Translations under genes and position numbers: made by a program
Shown: positions 9,545 to 18,425 of the stretch, in pieces
How the letters are laid out: each line of letters opens with the position of its first letter
Numbering within the stretch: the first letter of the stretch is position 1
Assembly (NCBI GenBank): GCA_001007975.1
Contig: CP011268.1
Span: 980,757-1,044,756 of the forward strand
Source: a candidate division SR1 bacterium Aalborg_AAW-1
GTDB lineage: Bacteria > Patescibacteriota > Gracilibacteria > Absconditabacterales > Absconditicoccaceae
DNA length: 64,000 bases
Reading direction: 5' to 3'
Notes under the pieces: generated by a model
The model's database searches: none
The model's input: the letters and a program-made list of their open reading frames with translations, nothing else
What the model was told of the DNA's origin: nothing

Positions 9545-10099
9545 ATGAACAAAAAAATTGTAGTAATCGCTGCTGTTGCAGCAGGAGATAATCTTATGGG
9601 TGGAACTAAGAATGATAAACAAATCATTCCTTGGCATTGTTCAGAAGATTTCAAGCATTTTAAAGAAACAACGATGGGAAGTGCTATGATTATGGGTCGT
9701 AAGACTCTCGAATCATTACCTGGACTACTTCCGGGAAGACCCCATATTTATCTTTCGAGAGATACTACTCCTAGAGAGAATGTATATCGAGCAGTTTCAT
9801 TAGCAGAAGCCATAGGAATTGCTGAACAGCTTTCTGAGAGAGATACCATCTATATTATTGGTGGTGCTGAGATTATTAATCTAGCACTACAAGAAAATAT
9901 AGTAGATGAAATTATCCTCACGAAAATTTATGCAGTGATAGAAGAAGTACAATATCCTGTATATTTTCCTCTTCATGAGGAACAGTTGAAAGAACAATGG
10001 GAAATTATAGAAACGAGTGATATTAGACCATCACAAAAATCCAAACCGGATCTTTTAAAGTATGAAATTATTAAGTACAAGAAAAAACATCAAAAATAA
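9545..10099 (+). CDS. folA: Dihydrofolate reductase, TGA-free copy
   Basis: Reduces dihydrofolate to tetrahydrofolate, which the adjacent ThyA consumes. 184 residues with the family landmarks: [15 protein letters not shown] (normally A-x-N-xx-IG), [37 protein letters not shown], and [14 protein letters not shown]. It has ten glycines and none uses TGA, unlike the second DHFR at 37916. It ends 5 bases before thyA, clearly in the same operon. Base composition is as AT-rich as the host, so the source of this copy is less clear than that of its thyA neighbour. Confidence 0.93.
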   Translation: MNKKIVVIAAVAAGDNLMGGTKNDKQIIPWHCSEDFKHFKETTMGSAMIMGRKTLESLPGLLPGRPHIYLSRDTTPRENVYRAVSLAEAIGIAEQLSERDTIYIIGGAEIINLALQENIVDEIILTKIYAVIEEVQYPVYFPLHEEQLKEQWEIIETSDIRPSQKSKPDLLKYEIIKYKKKHQK

Positions 10100-10104
10100 A
10101 AAAA

Positions 10105-10899
10105 ATGAAAAATTACTTAGATTTACTTCAACACATTTTAGATAATGGTGTTGATAAAACAGACAGAACTGGAACTGGAACAAGAAGCGTTTTTGGATAC
10201 CAGTTGCGCTATGATTTATCGAAAGGATTTCCGTTGGTTACTACCAAAAAAGTGCATTTAAAATCTATTATTTACGAGTTATTGTGGTTTTTGAAAGGGG
10301 AGACCAATATTGCTTATTTAAAGGAAAATGGAGTTTCTATTTGGGACGAGTGGGCAGATGAAAACGGTGATTTAGGTCCTGTTTACGGTGCACAGTGGAG
10401 AAGTTGGAAAGGAGCAGATGGAAAAGTTATTGATCAGATTACAGATGTAATCAACCAGATCAAAACGAACCCTGATTCTCGAAGACTGATCGTTTCTGCA
10501 TGGAACGTTTCCGAAATTCCGAATATGGCCCTTGCTCCTTGCCATGCTCTATTTCAGTTTTATGTAGCGGACGGAAAATTATCACTGCAGCTTTATCAGA
10601 GAAGTGCAGATGTCTTTCTGGGCGTACCGTTCAATATTGCGAGTTATGCGCTTTTATTAATGATGGTTGCACAAGTTACAGGGCTTGAAGTTGGTGACTA
10701 TGTTCATACTTTTGGTGATGTACATATTTACAACAATCATTTTGAGCAGGTCAATAAACAGCTTTCAAGAGAACCAAGATCTCTTCCTGTAATGAAACTT
10801 AATCATCAGGTAAAAGATATCTTTAAGTTTAAATTCGAAGATTTTACTTTAGAAGGTTATGATCCTCATCCGGGAATTAAAGCTCCGGTAGCGGTGTAA
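10105..10899 (+). CDS. thyA: Thymidylate synthase, probably acquired from Bacteroidetes
   Basis: Converts dUMP to dTMP with methylene-tetrahydrofolate. The 264-residue protein has the normal short bacterial ThyA architecture: [12 protein letters not shown], catalytic Cys in [42 protein letters not shown] and the C-terminal [10 protein letters not shown]. Its sequence (for example [20 protein letters not shown] and [12 protein letters not shown]) is what I know from Flavobacteriia. About 19 glycines and no TGA. Its codon use is visibly richer in G and C (ctgatcgtttctgcatgg) than the surrounding genes. A second, host-like ThyA is encoded at 38932. Transfer from a standard-code Bacteroidetes is the best explanation. 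Confidence 0.96.
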   Translation: MKNYLDLLQHILDNGVDKTDRTGTGTRSVFGYQLRYDLSKGFPLVTTKKVHLKSIIYELLWFLKGETNIAYLKENGVSIWDEWADENGDLGPVYGAQWRSWKGADGKVIDQITDVINQIKTNPDSRRLIVSAWNVSEIPNMALAPCHALFQFYVADGKLSLQLYQRSADVFLGVPFNIASYALLLMMVAQVTGLEVGDYVHTFGDVHIYNNHFEQVNKQLSREPRSLPVMKLNHQVKDIFKFKFEDFTLEGYDPHPGIKAPVAV

Positions 10900-10923
10900 T
10901 ATTAACAATAAAATTGATTGAAC

Positions 10924-11136
10924 ATGAAAAAAAACGAAGAAAGAATCGAAGAGATCATAAACAATCTTTCTGAGGAACAAAAGAAAGAAATTTTGGATAT
11001 GACAAAACCTCAAAAAGTTGGTGATAATCAAAATTATGACAAAAAATGTAATTTCATCATTCAATGCGGTTTCGCAATCTATGAATTTGATGAAGTAAAA
11101 AAAGCTCTCCAACAACAGAGAGATGAACCAAAATAA
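10924..11136 (+). CDS. Small hypothetical protein (70 aa), TGA-free
   Basis: MKKNEERIEEIINNLSEEQK, then NQNYDKKCNFIIQCGFAIYEFDEVKKAL. Likely helical with two cysteines. Follows thyA by 24 bases within the cassette. No family recognised. Confidence 0.55.
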   Translation: MKKNEERIEEIINNLSEEQKKEILDMTKPQKVGDNQNYDKKCNFIIQCGFAIYEFDEVKKALQQQRDEPK

Positions 11137-11153
11137 TTCAAAAATTGAATAAA

Positions 11154-11534
11154 ATGAATAAAAATCTAGAAACATTAACGCGAATAATTAGAGAACATTT
11201 GCCCAAACTCATGCAACTTGAGGATGGATGTCAGGTTGAAGCAGACGGTATTGATAAAGAAATTACTATTGGGAAAGAGGCTTATGAAGCTTCACCGGAT
11301 GGTTATTTAATAGATTTACAAGCTCCAGCAGAGGCACGACATAAATATCGTAAAATTACGAAAATTATTGGTAAAGAGCCACAACTGAATCATGTATTAT
11401 CATGGTTTAAACAAACGATATCTCACAAAATATTCGATTATTGTGAGATAATAGAAAAATGGAACTTAGAGAGTATATATCTCAAGGACCAATCAGATGA
11501 GTTAATTAACTTTCTGATTAAAAAATCTCAATAA
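11154..11534 (+). CDS. Hypothetical protein (126 aa), TGA-free
   Basis: Last gene of the cassette. Soluble, with a central part (LEDGCQVEADGIDKEITIGK, SPDGYLIDLQAPAEARHKYR) of the kind found in mobile-element hypotheticals. Five glycines, none TGA. An upstream TTG at 11145 is an alternative start. Directly followed by a terminator. Confidence 0.55.
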   Translation: MNKNLETLTRIIREHLPKLMQLEDGCQVEADGIDKEITIGKEAYEASPDGYLIDLQAPAEARHKYRKITKIIGKEPQLNHVLSWFKQTISHKIFDYCEIIEKWNLESIYLKDQSDELINFLIKKSQ

Positions 11535-11536
11535 AT

Positions 11537-11568
11537 AAAAAGCCATTGGATTTTCCTTTGGCTTTTTT
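11537..11568. terminator. Terminator closing the TGA-free cassette
   Basis: AAAAAGCCA...TGGCTTTTTT stem with flanking A and T runs, between convergent genes, so it may serve both directions. Confidence 0.75.
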
Positions 11569-11580
11569 GGTAATTCAAAA

Positions 11581-12807
11581 TTATTTGATATAATACAGAT
11601 AGAGATGTTCTTTTGCTAAGAGAGGAAGCAGATCATGGATTTCTTGTTTGGTTACTGCATTATACGATTTCATAATATCTTCTAGATTGTTCGTTTCGTT
11701 GTAAAGAAGGAAATCGCTTCCGATAAATTCTGCCATTTCATCACTGCTTTCGATACCCATTTGGAGCTTACCGATGAGATATGATTTTGCATTCGCAAGT
11801 TCTTCATCTGTGATACCTTCAGAAACAAACTTCTCTATTTCTTCATAGATTTTCTCCAATCAGAACTCAAATCTTTCTTTATCGATACCTGCACGAATCA
11901 TAAACAGTCCATCATGAGTTCATGCACTATGTCTTGCTCAGATATAATAACACAGACCTTGTTTTTCGCGGATATTTTGGAACAATCTCGATGACATATT
12001 TCCACCAAGTATCGTACTTAAGAGTCTCGCTGCATAATATCTTGGCTCTTCTTTATAAGGAAATGTAGGCGCAGCGATAATGAGATGGTTTTGTTCTGTT
12101 TTTTTGTCATAAAAAGAGGTTTGTTCTGACGGAAGTGAGCGTTCATAGTGAGCAGCTCCTCCTGACTTCGTTGTTCCAAGTTCAGCAAACACTTCACTAA
12201 TCTGTGCTTTCAATGCTGTCTGATTTTCTATTTTTCATGCTATTACTAAGATCATGTTGTCTTTGGTGTACAGTGCTTTCTGATGTGCAAACAGATCCTC
12301 ACGCGTAAATCACATCACGTTTTCTTCAGGTCACAGAATAGATCGTCCATACGCATTGTCTCCATAATATCGTTTATTCCACTGTTCTGCTACAAGTGCT
12401 TGTGGATTGTCGTCATACATCTTAATCTCTTGGACAACGACGAGTTTTTCTCTTTCCATTTCTTCTTGAGGAAATTGTGCATGAATCATCATATCTGCGA
12501 GAACATCGAGCGCACTAGAAGCATGCTGTGGAGGACATTTTACATAATAAGAAGCGATTTCATCACCTGTATAAGCATTAAATTCACCACCAAATGACTC
12601 TACTGCTTGAGCTACATCTCCTGGAGTTGTATATTTTTTACCTCCCTTAAAAAACATATGCTCGAGAAAATGACTAATACCATTCGTTTGCTTATTTTCA
12701 TAGATAGAACCTGCTTTAACAAAGAGTTGCACCGTAGTAGAGTAGGTATCATTCATAGGTAAAAAGAGAGTAGTCAGACCAGAAAGTTGTTCAGATTGAA
12801 TGTTCAT
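11581..12807 (-). CDS. M16 family zinc peptidase
   Basis: A 408-residue processing-peptidase-like protein. The inverted zinc motif HFLEH lies near residue 46 in NGISHFLEHMFFKG, with the downstream glutamate region (FGGEFNAYTGDEIASYYVKC); the C-terminal M16 half carries LGGNMSSRLFQNIREKQGLCYY. These features are those of the single-chain bacterial PqqL/YmxG-like group that clips small peptides. Three or four TGA glycines (ILGPEENVMGF, CYYIGARHSAG). No signal peptide, so probably cytoplasmic. Monocistronic, with its own promoter at 12843-12870. Confidence 0.93.
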
Positions 12808-12842
12808 TCTTATGAAAAACTTGAAGATAAAATTTCCTATTC

Positions 12843-12870
12843 ACTATAGGAGTTTTCATCATAAATGCAA
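12843..12870 (-). promoter_or_regulatory. Promoter of the M16 peptidase gene
   Basis: TTGCAT (12870 to 12865), 16-base spacer, TATAGT (12848 to 12843), 36 bases before the ATG and just after the terminator of the upstream small transcript. Confidence 0.55.
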
Positions 12871-12875
12871 CAAAA

Positions 12876-12963
12876 AACTCCGTTTCAAAAAGAAAACGGA
12901 GAGTTAAAACAAAAATTATATATTATGAAAAACTGAAATTTATTTTTAATATTTATTTTTAAT
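12876..12963 (-). ncRNA. Putative small RNA, about 88 nt, leftward
   Basis: A promoter (TTGCTA 12998 to 12993, 17-base spacer, TATAAT 12975 to 12970) is followed about 90 bases later by a strong terminator: stem CTCCGTTT/AAACGGAG (12878-12901) and six T on the minus strand. No convincing ORF lies between. It could be a free small RNA or an attenuated leader of the M16 gene. Confidence 0.4.
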
Positions 12964-13001
12964 ATTTATATTATACATATTTTAATATTAAATAGCAATA
13001 G

Positions 13002-13042
13002 AAAAAAATCTCTTCAAAAATTTGCTTTTTGGAGAAAAGAGA
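13002..13042 (-). terminator. Terminator-like hairpin, leftward
   Basis: TCTCTT/AAGAGA outer and CAAAAA/TTTTTG inner stems, followed on the minus strand by seven T. No gene is seen upstream of it on that strand, so its purpose is unclear. Confidence 0.4.
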
Positions 13043-13080
13043 ATATACTAAGAGTAGTTTTATCTATTACTTTTCATGGT

Positions 13081-13620
13081 ATGGGATTAGAAAATTTTGA
13101 ATTTAAACAAAGTAAAGAGCAAGAACTCTCAAATATTCTAGAAGGTTTTCATAAAGAAGAAAAAAATCTTAATAATACTATTACTAATAAAGACTTAGCA
13201 AGTGAAGAAAATACAATGATAGAATCTCTTAACTATAAGTTTTTACAAGGAAATCCTGATATTAAAGACCTTATACAACAATATAAATTTAAGATTGATA
13301 CAGTTAATAAAACTCTTTCTTTTGATGTAGATATACCATTTTATTCAGAAGGTACTATAAAAGGATATAATAATTATAAAGTTTCTATTACAAAAAACTG
13401 ATGATCTGTCTTTGTTGGAGAACTTGCGATACCTTGACTATGGAATGATGAAGATTATACAAAACCAGAAAATTATTCAAAATTAATAGACAAAATACAC
13501 AATCGTATTTTAAAAGAAGAAGCTTCAAATAATAATAAAGTAACTGATTGAACGAAAGAGAATCTTGAGAATAAAATGAATGCTGCTAAAAAACTTTATA
13601 ATAAAATGAATAGTTTATAA
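13081..13620 (+). CDS. Hypothetical protein (179 aa)
   Basis: Soluble, charged, with a central beta-rich part (KFKIDTVNKTLSFDVDIPFY) and a lysine/asparagine-rich helical end. Four TGA glycines (KNGGSVFVGE, IPGLW, VTDGTK). Ends before a strong terminator and is monocistronic. No family recognised. Confidence 0.65.
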
Positions 13621-13644
13621 ATCATATTATTAACGAAAAATCAT

Positions 13645-13672
13645 ACCATCATAATAATTATGATGGTTTTTT
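13645..13672 (+). terminator. Terminator of the 13081 gene
   Basis: ACCATCAT/ATGATGGT stem, 7-base loop, then six T. It touches the 3' end of the convergent gene at 13671. Confidence 0.75.
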
Positions 13673-14519
13673 ATAATCCAATTTTTTCTATAACTTTTTC
13701 AAATCATTCATCATGTGTAATGACTATATCAAAAGCATCAGTATACTGATCAATTCTTTCATCTATCTTATCATTACACAGTCCTATACTAACAATAGTA
13801 CGATCATCACGACAATCGACCATATCTGCATCATGAAGACTATCACCGATAACAATAGCGTGAGGTTTATCAGATAATATATGTTGTAATGTTTTATATT
13901 CAGGATTATTCCAGATTACTGATTCCTTTTTATTGAGAGAATGAATAATAGGCTTGCTATATCATATCATCTCACCATCTTTACTTCGATAGAGTTTATT
14001 AGAGACTATAGATATATTTGGAAAATCAATTCATCGATGCTTGAGTAATAATCCTATACTATCTACACCGACACCACTTGCAGAAAAAATAACTACAGGA
14101 ATATTATTATCATACATAGAGCGTAAAAAAACATCAGTTCATGACCTCATTATGAGTTTATCCAAAGTAACAATCTGTTCAAGATGGTGGTAGTTAAGTC
14201 ATTTATTCATAAGTAGTTCTTTATGTTTCATCCATCGTTCTTCCATAGCAGCTTGACGTGTTTGGATAGGAAGTTTAGAATCGTGCTCGATTTTTACATA
14301 ATAATCATAAAATGCTTGTGCTTGCTTGCTATAGTCTTCATCTAAAATATCGTTAGTATAAAGCAGAGAGATAATCGACTGGCTTCTCTTTCATTCATGA
14401 TCAAAATAGTGATTCAGCGTCCCATCAAAATCAGCAACGACATGAAATTTATCTCTATAGTTATGGAAAAACATTATTTTTTCTTGTATTTGTTCAGGAC
14501 GAGTAATAACTAATGACAT
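13671..14519 (-). CDS. UMPH-1-like pyrimidine 5'-nucleotidase (HAD superfamily)
   Basis: Dephosphorylates pyrimidine monophosphates in known family members. The 282-residue protein follows the cytosolic 5'-nucleotidase III layout: HAD motif I DFDGT at 30-34, a helical cap (YDYYVKIEHDSKLPIQTRQA), motif II in VVIFSASGVGVDSIG, and motif III in HAIVIGDSLHDADMVD. The order and spacing match eukaryotic NT5C3/UMPH-1 rather than the bacterial UmpG or YjjG types. Glycine after FDHE and several others are TGA. Monocistronic and convergent with the gene before it. Confidence 0.82.
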
Positions 14520-14592
14520 GTGTAATAATATTTTTAATTAAAGTACTAGCAATAATATGCAATTCATATATAGAGATCAATATTTTTATCTC

Positions 14593-14620
14593 TTGAAATA
14601 GTCTATCAAAACCATATACT
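14593..14620 (+). promoter_or_regulatory. Promoter at gyrB
   Basis: TTGAAA (14593-14598), 16-base spacer, TATACT (14615-14620). It abuts the ATG at 14621, which argues for initiation at the next in-frame ATG, 14660. Confidence 0.5.
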
Positions 14621-16597
14621 ATGACCAATACTATCATTTATGACTCATTACTTAATTCTATGTCAGAACACACTACTTTTCATAATGATTTAGATGCGCA
14701 ACACTATGACGCCTCACATATTAAAGTCTTAGAAGGACTAGAACCCGTACGTCAGAGACCAGGAATGTATATCGGATCCACTGACATCAAAGGATTACAC
14801 CATATGATCCAAGAGATTGTTGATAATGGTGTTGATGAAGCGATAGCTGGATATTGTGATCATATTACCACCATTATCCATGCTGATGGTTCTGTAACGG
14901 TCTATGATAATGGACGTGGAATGCCTGTCGATATTCATCCCAAAACAGGTAAATCTGCTGTTGAAACTATTTTTACGGTACTTCATGCAGGAGGTAAATT
15001 TGAAAAATCAGCCTATAAAGTATCAGGAGGTTTACATGGAGTTGGAGCTTCAGTAGTGAATGCATTATCTGACTATCTTGAAGTTACTGTTCATAAAAAT
15101 GGTAAAAAATATTTTCAAAGATATGAAAGAGGTATACCAGTAGAAGATTTGAAAGAAATTGGAGATACGGACGTAAGTGGTACAACAGTACATTTCAAAC
15201 CTGATGGAACAGTCTTCGAAACTCTTGATTTTGTACTCAGTACTGAAACAGCAAGAATGAAAAATGCTGCTTATCTGACACCAGGAGTGACGTTTACCCT
15301 TGTCGATGAAAGGGTATCATACGCTCAAAGATTTTGTTTTGAAGGTGGTATTAAGACATGGCTTTCTAATCTTGTAGATAACCAAGAATCTGTTTCACAA
15401 CCACATTATTTAGAAATAGAATGAAAAGAAATTCTTGTAGAATGTGCATTCCAGTTTATCAACACAACAAATGAAAATTTACTTTCCTTCGTAAATAATA
15501 TCCCAACAAGAGATCATGGTACTCATGTAGTAGGATTTAAAGAAGCACTTCTGAGACGTATTAATGAGTTAGTAAAAGAGAAAGATAAATTTAATAAAAA
15601 ACTTGGAGAATTTACCTTACAAGACATCTCAGATGGTCTGTATGCTATTGTCACAGTGAAAATACCAGAGCCACAATTTCAAGGACAAACAAAAGGTAAA
15701 CTGGGTAATAGTTATGTAAAAACTCAGATGGATAAGATTATTTATAATTATATCTCTGATTTCTTTGCCCAACAACCACAAGAATTTGATAGAATTTTTG
15801 AAAAAATAGAGTTAAGTGCAAGAGCAAGGCTTGCTGCCGTTATTGCCAAAGAATCCATTATTAGAAAAAACGTCCTTTCAGGAAGTCCACTTCCAGGTAA
15901 ATTAGCTGATTGTCGTCGTAGAGGTAAAAACGGTACAGAATTATTCTTAGTAGAGGGAGATTCTGCTGGAGGAACAGCGAAACAAGGACGTGATAGTGAA
16001 TTCCAAGCAATCTTACCACTCAGAGGTAAAATTCTTAATACAGAACAAGCACATATCCAAAAAGTACTTGCGAATAATGAAGTAAAATCATTACTCACTG
16101 CAATCGGTGCTGGGATGAAGGATGCTTTCGATTCTGAACAACTGAGATATGAAAGAGTGATTATTATGACAGATGCCGATGTCGATGGAGCACATATCCA
16201 AACTCTCCTTCTTACCTTCTTCTTCCGTTATATGAGACCATTAATTGAAAATGGGCATCTGTTTATCGCTTGTCCTCCTATTTATAAAATCAGCCAAGGC
16301 AAGAAAGAACAATATTTCTATCCGCCTATTGAAAGCCCTGATGAAGCACTCAAAGCATGATGATTCGATCCAAATAAATCTTATGAAGTTCAAAGATATA
16401 AAGGACTTGGAGAAATGAATGCAGAACAATTATGAGAGACGACAATGAATCCTGCAACAAGAACAATGTTTCAAATTACTGTCAATGAAGCTGAAGAAGC
16501 AGATAAATTATTCCGTACATTAATGGGAGAAGATGTAGGACAAAGAAGACAATTCATCATGACTCATGCAAAATGAGTAAAACAGATTGATTTATAG
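14621..16597 (+). CDS. gyrB: DNA gyrase subunit B
   Basis: ATPase subunit of gyrase; with GyrA (not in the window) it introduces negative supercoils. Up to 658 residues: GHKL ATPase (YDASHIKVLEGLEPVRQRPG, VDNGVDEAIAG, YDNGRGMPV, GGLHGVGASVVNAL), transducer, TOPRIM (LFLVEGDSAGG, MTDADVDGAHI) and the C-terminal RYKGLGEMNAEQL. Five glycines are TGA, including one in YLEIEGKEI and two adjacent in KAGGFDPN. The length fits GyrB or ParE; I favour GyrB because only one copy is seen. The ATG at 14660 (MSEHTTF) is the likelier start given the promoter position. Confidence 0.95.
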
Positions 16598-16651
16598 GAG
16601 AACTTTCATTATATACTTCATGAACTATTTTATCTTTTATATCACACACTA

Positions 16652-16948
16652 ATGAAAAGAACACTTATCCGATTATTTGCTATTCTTGTGCTTGCAGTCG
16701 TTGCTTTTCTTATCTATCAAGACAACAAGGTTACTCAAGATCTTATGAATAAAATGGATGAATTAACTATTGTAGATCCTACAATGCTAAGTTGAAATAC
16801 TGTAGCATCTGGAACAAGTCTATCAGGAGATGAAACTATGACAGGAATGGATCTTTCAGGAGATGTAGTAACAGGAGCTGTTATGAATCTTAGCGGAGCA
16901 ACTGAATCATCAGTAGATGCACCACTTTCAGGAACATCTGCAGAATAA
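16652..16948 (+). CDS. Small exported protein with Leu-Ser-Gly repeats (98 aa)
   Basis: N-terminal hydrophobic segment (LIRLFAILVLAVVAFLIY) then a low-complexity acidic domain with recurring LSG units (MLSGNTV, SLSGDE, DLSGDVV, NLSGATE, PLSGTS). Probably anchored in the membrane with the repeats outside. One TGA glycine, in the first LSG. Lies 54 bases after gyrB and ends before a strong terminator. Function unknown. Confidence 0.65.
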
Positions 16949-16970
16949 GAGAAATACTATATAACGTAAC

Positions 16971-16993
16971 AACCGCACAATGCGGTTTTTTTT
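16971..16993 (+). terminator. Terminator of the gyrB unit
   Basis: AACCGCA/TGCGGTT with a 3-base loop followed by seven T; a textbook intrinsic terminator. Confidence 0.85.
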
Positions 16994-17029
16994 GTTTGAA
17001 TCTAAGAGGAGATTGTATATAATCATAAC

Positions 17030-18025
17030 ATGACTGAACTCAACATTAAAGAATATATCACTCAACTAAGGGAAAGACATCCTGATCTGGTCGTGATTAT
17101 TTATGGTCCAACAGCAACGGGAAAAAGCGGACTTTCACTTCGTCTGGCAGATCTTTTTGCAAAAGAAAAAATTGGACTAGAAATAATCAGTGCTGATAGT
17201 CGTCAAGTCTATCGCTACATGGATATCGGAACAGATAAAATATCACAAGAAGATCGTGATCGTATTCCTCATTATGGGATAGCTGTTGTAAATCCTGATG
17301 AAGAATATACAGCACATCAGCGACAACAAGATACCAAAAAATGGATTTCTGACATCCTTGGGCGTGAGAATATACCAGTGATTGTAGGAGGGACAGGTCT
17401 GTATATTGATACGATCTACAAAAATTTCAATCTTCCACAAGACGTCAAAGCTAATCGAGAGAGGAGAGCAGAGCTTGATGAACTGGAACTTCAAGATCCT
17501 GGTTATTTACGAAAATATCTCCATGAGATCGATCCTGATACAGCGGTAGAATTTCATCCCAAAAACACAAGGTATATCATCCGTGCTATCGAAATTTATG
17601 AACAAACAGGTATTCCTAAGTCGATCATCGCACAAGAACATCCTGTTGATCATCCCTTATTGATGATATCACTGAACAGAAATCGAGATATAACCACACA
17701 GCTTATAAGAACAAGAGTAGAAGAAATGATCAATCGTGGACTTATAGGAGAGGTACAGTCATTACTTAGTCAATGATATAGTCCTAATCTTCAATCCATG
17801 AATGGAATAGGATATAGACAAACGGTAGATTGGTTGAAAGTTAAAAGTTGAAAGTTGAAAGTTGAGTGACCTTATAAACCTTCTGACGTTACAGACCTTA
17901 TAAACTCTATTACACTCGCTTCAGTACAATATGCCAAGAGACAACGTACCCGATTTCGCAGATACCAAAAAGATGCTCATGAGCATCCTAAAGAGAAGGT
18001 ATATTATTTGGAGGTGGGGTTATAA
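17030..18025 (+). CDS. miaA: tRNA dimethylallyltransferase MiaA
   Basis: Adds the isopentenyl group to A37 of UNN-reading tRNAs. 331 residues with P-loop GPTATGKSG at 26-34, SADSRQVYRYMDIGTDK, GGTGLYIDT, and the C-terminal QYAKRQRTRFRRYQK. Between NGIGYRQTVDWL and the AKRQ motif lies an odd stretch (KVKSGKLKVEGPYKPS) encoded by a five-unit GTTGAAA-type heptamer repeat that also contributes two TGA glycines. The rest is regular. Translation of UGA/UNN codons makes A37 modification relevant in a recoded genome, but this is inference only. Confidence 0.95.
17833..17867 (+). repeat. Heptamer tandem repeat inside miaA
   Basis: Five consecutive 7-base units: GTTGAAA, GTTAAAA, GTTGAAA, GTTGAAA, GTTGAGT. 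Similar AACTTT(T/C)-type heptamers recur between genes in this window. Confidence 0.8.
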
Positions 18026-18033
18026 TTTAATTA

Positions 18034-18062
18034 TTGACTTTACCATTAATTTTTAATATAAA
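18034..18062 (+). promoter_or_regulatory. Sigma-70-type promoter
   Basis: TTGACT (18034-18039), 17-base spacer, TATAAA (18057-18062), 25 bases before the ATG at 18088; almost identical to the promoter at 8563. Confidence 0.75.
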
Positions 18063-18087
18063 TAGATCCAACCCAAAAATAAAAAAT

Positions 18088-18399
18088 ATGAAAACAGAAT
18101 TAGTACTAATCATAGTGAGTATAATCACTGTCTTCGTTATACTGCCAGTCATCTATCGTATAGTGAAAACGTCTTACCAACGAAAAAAGGAAAAATCATA
18201 TCCTATAAATACCAATGGATATCTATGGAATAAGACAAAAGAAGATATGTTATCTGGTAACATCAAATGTCGTTATTGTGGAAAAAAAATAACAACTGAA
18301 AAAAGTACTCCATTACATGAAGTATCCAAATTGTATGTTCAAAATATGGCAAATGATTATTTCCATAAAAGCTGTTTTGATGAGTTTCAATATGATTAA
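18088..18399 (+). CDS. Single-span membrane protein with zinc-ribbon-like domain (103 aa), TGA-free
   Basis: An N-terminal helix (LVLIIVSIITVFVILPVIYRI) followed by a cytoplasmic or external domain with CRYCGKKI and YFHKSCFDEF, a possible Cys2-His-Cys metal site. Three glycines, all GGN. A stand-alone unit with promoter and terminator. No family recognised. Confidence 0.6.
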   Translation: MKTELVLIIVSIITVFVILPVIYRIVKTSYQRKKEKSYPINTNGYLWNKTKEDMLSGNIKCRYCGKKITTEKSTPLHEVSKLYVQNMANDYFHKSCFDEFQYD

Positions 18400-18425
18400 C
18401 CTCTTTGATTTAAAGAGGTTTTTTT
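18398..18425. terminator. Terminator between convergent genes
   Basis: AACCTCTT/AAGAGGTT stem followed by seven T on the plus strand; it overlaps the 3' end of rlmN. Confidence 0.75.

Noticed and set aside
8634..11534. Cassette as an insertion sequence or transposon
   Set aside because: No transposase, integrase or terminal inverted repeats were seen; only codon use and gene content indicate transfer.
15748..16098. Open frame antisense to gyrB
   Set aside because: Lies wholly within a conserved part of gyrB and has no start context or recognisable domain.
17833..17867. CRISPR-like short repeat
   Set aside because: Seven-base direct tandem units without spacers; no cas genes are present.
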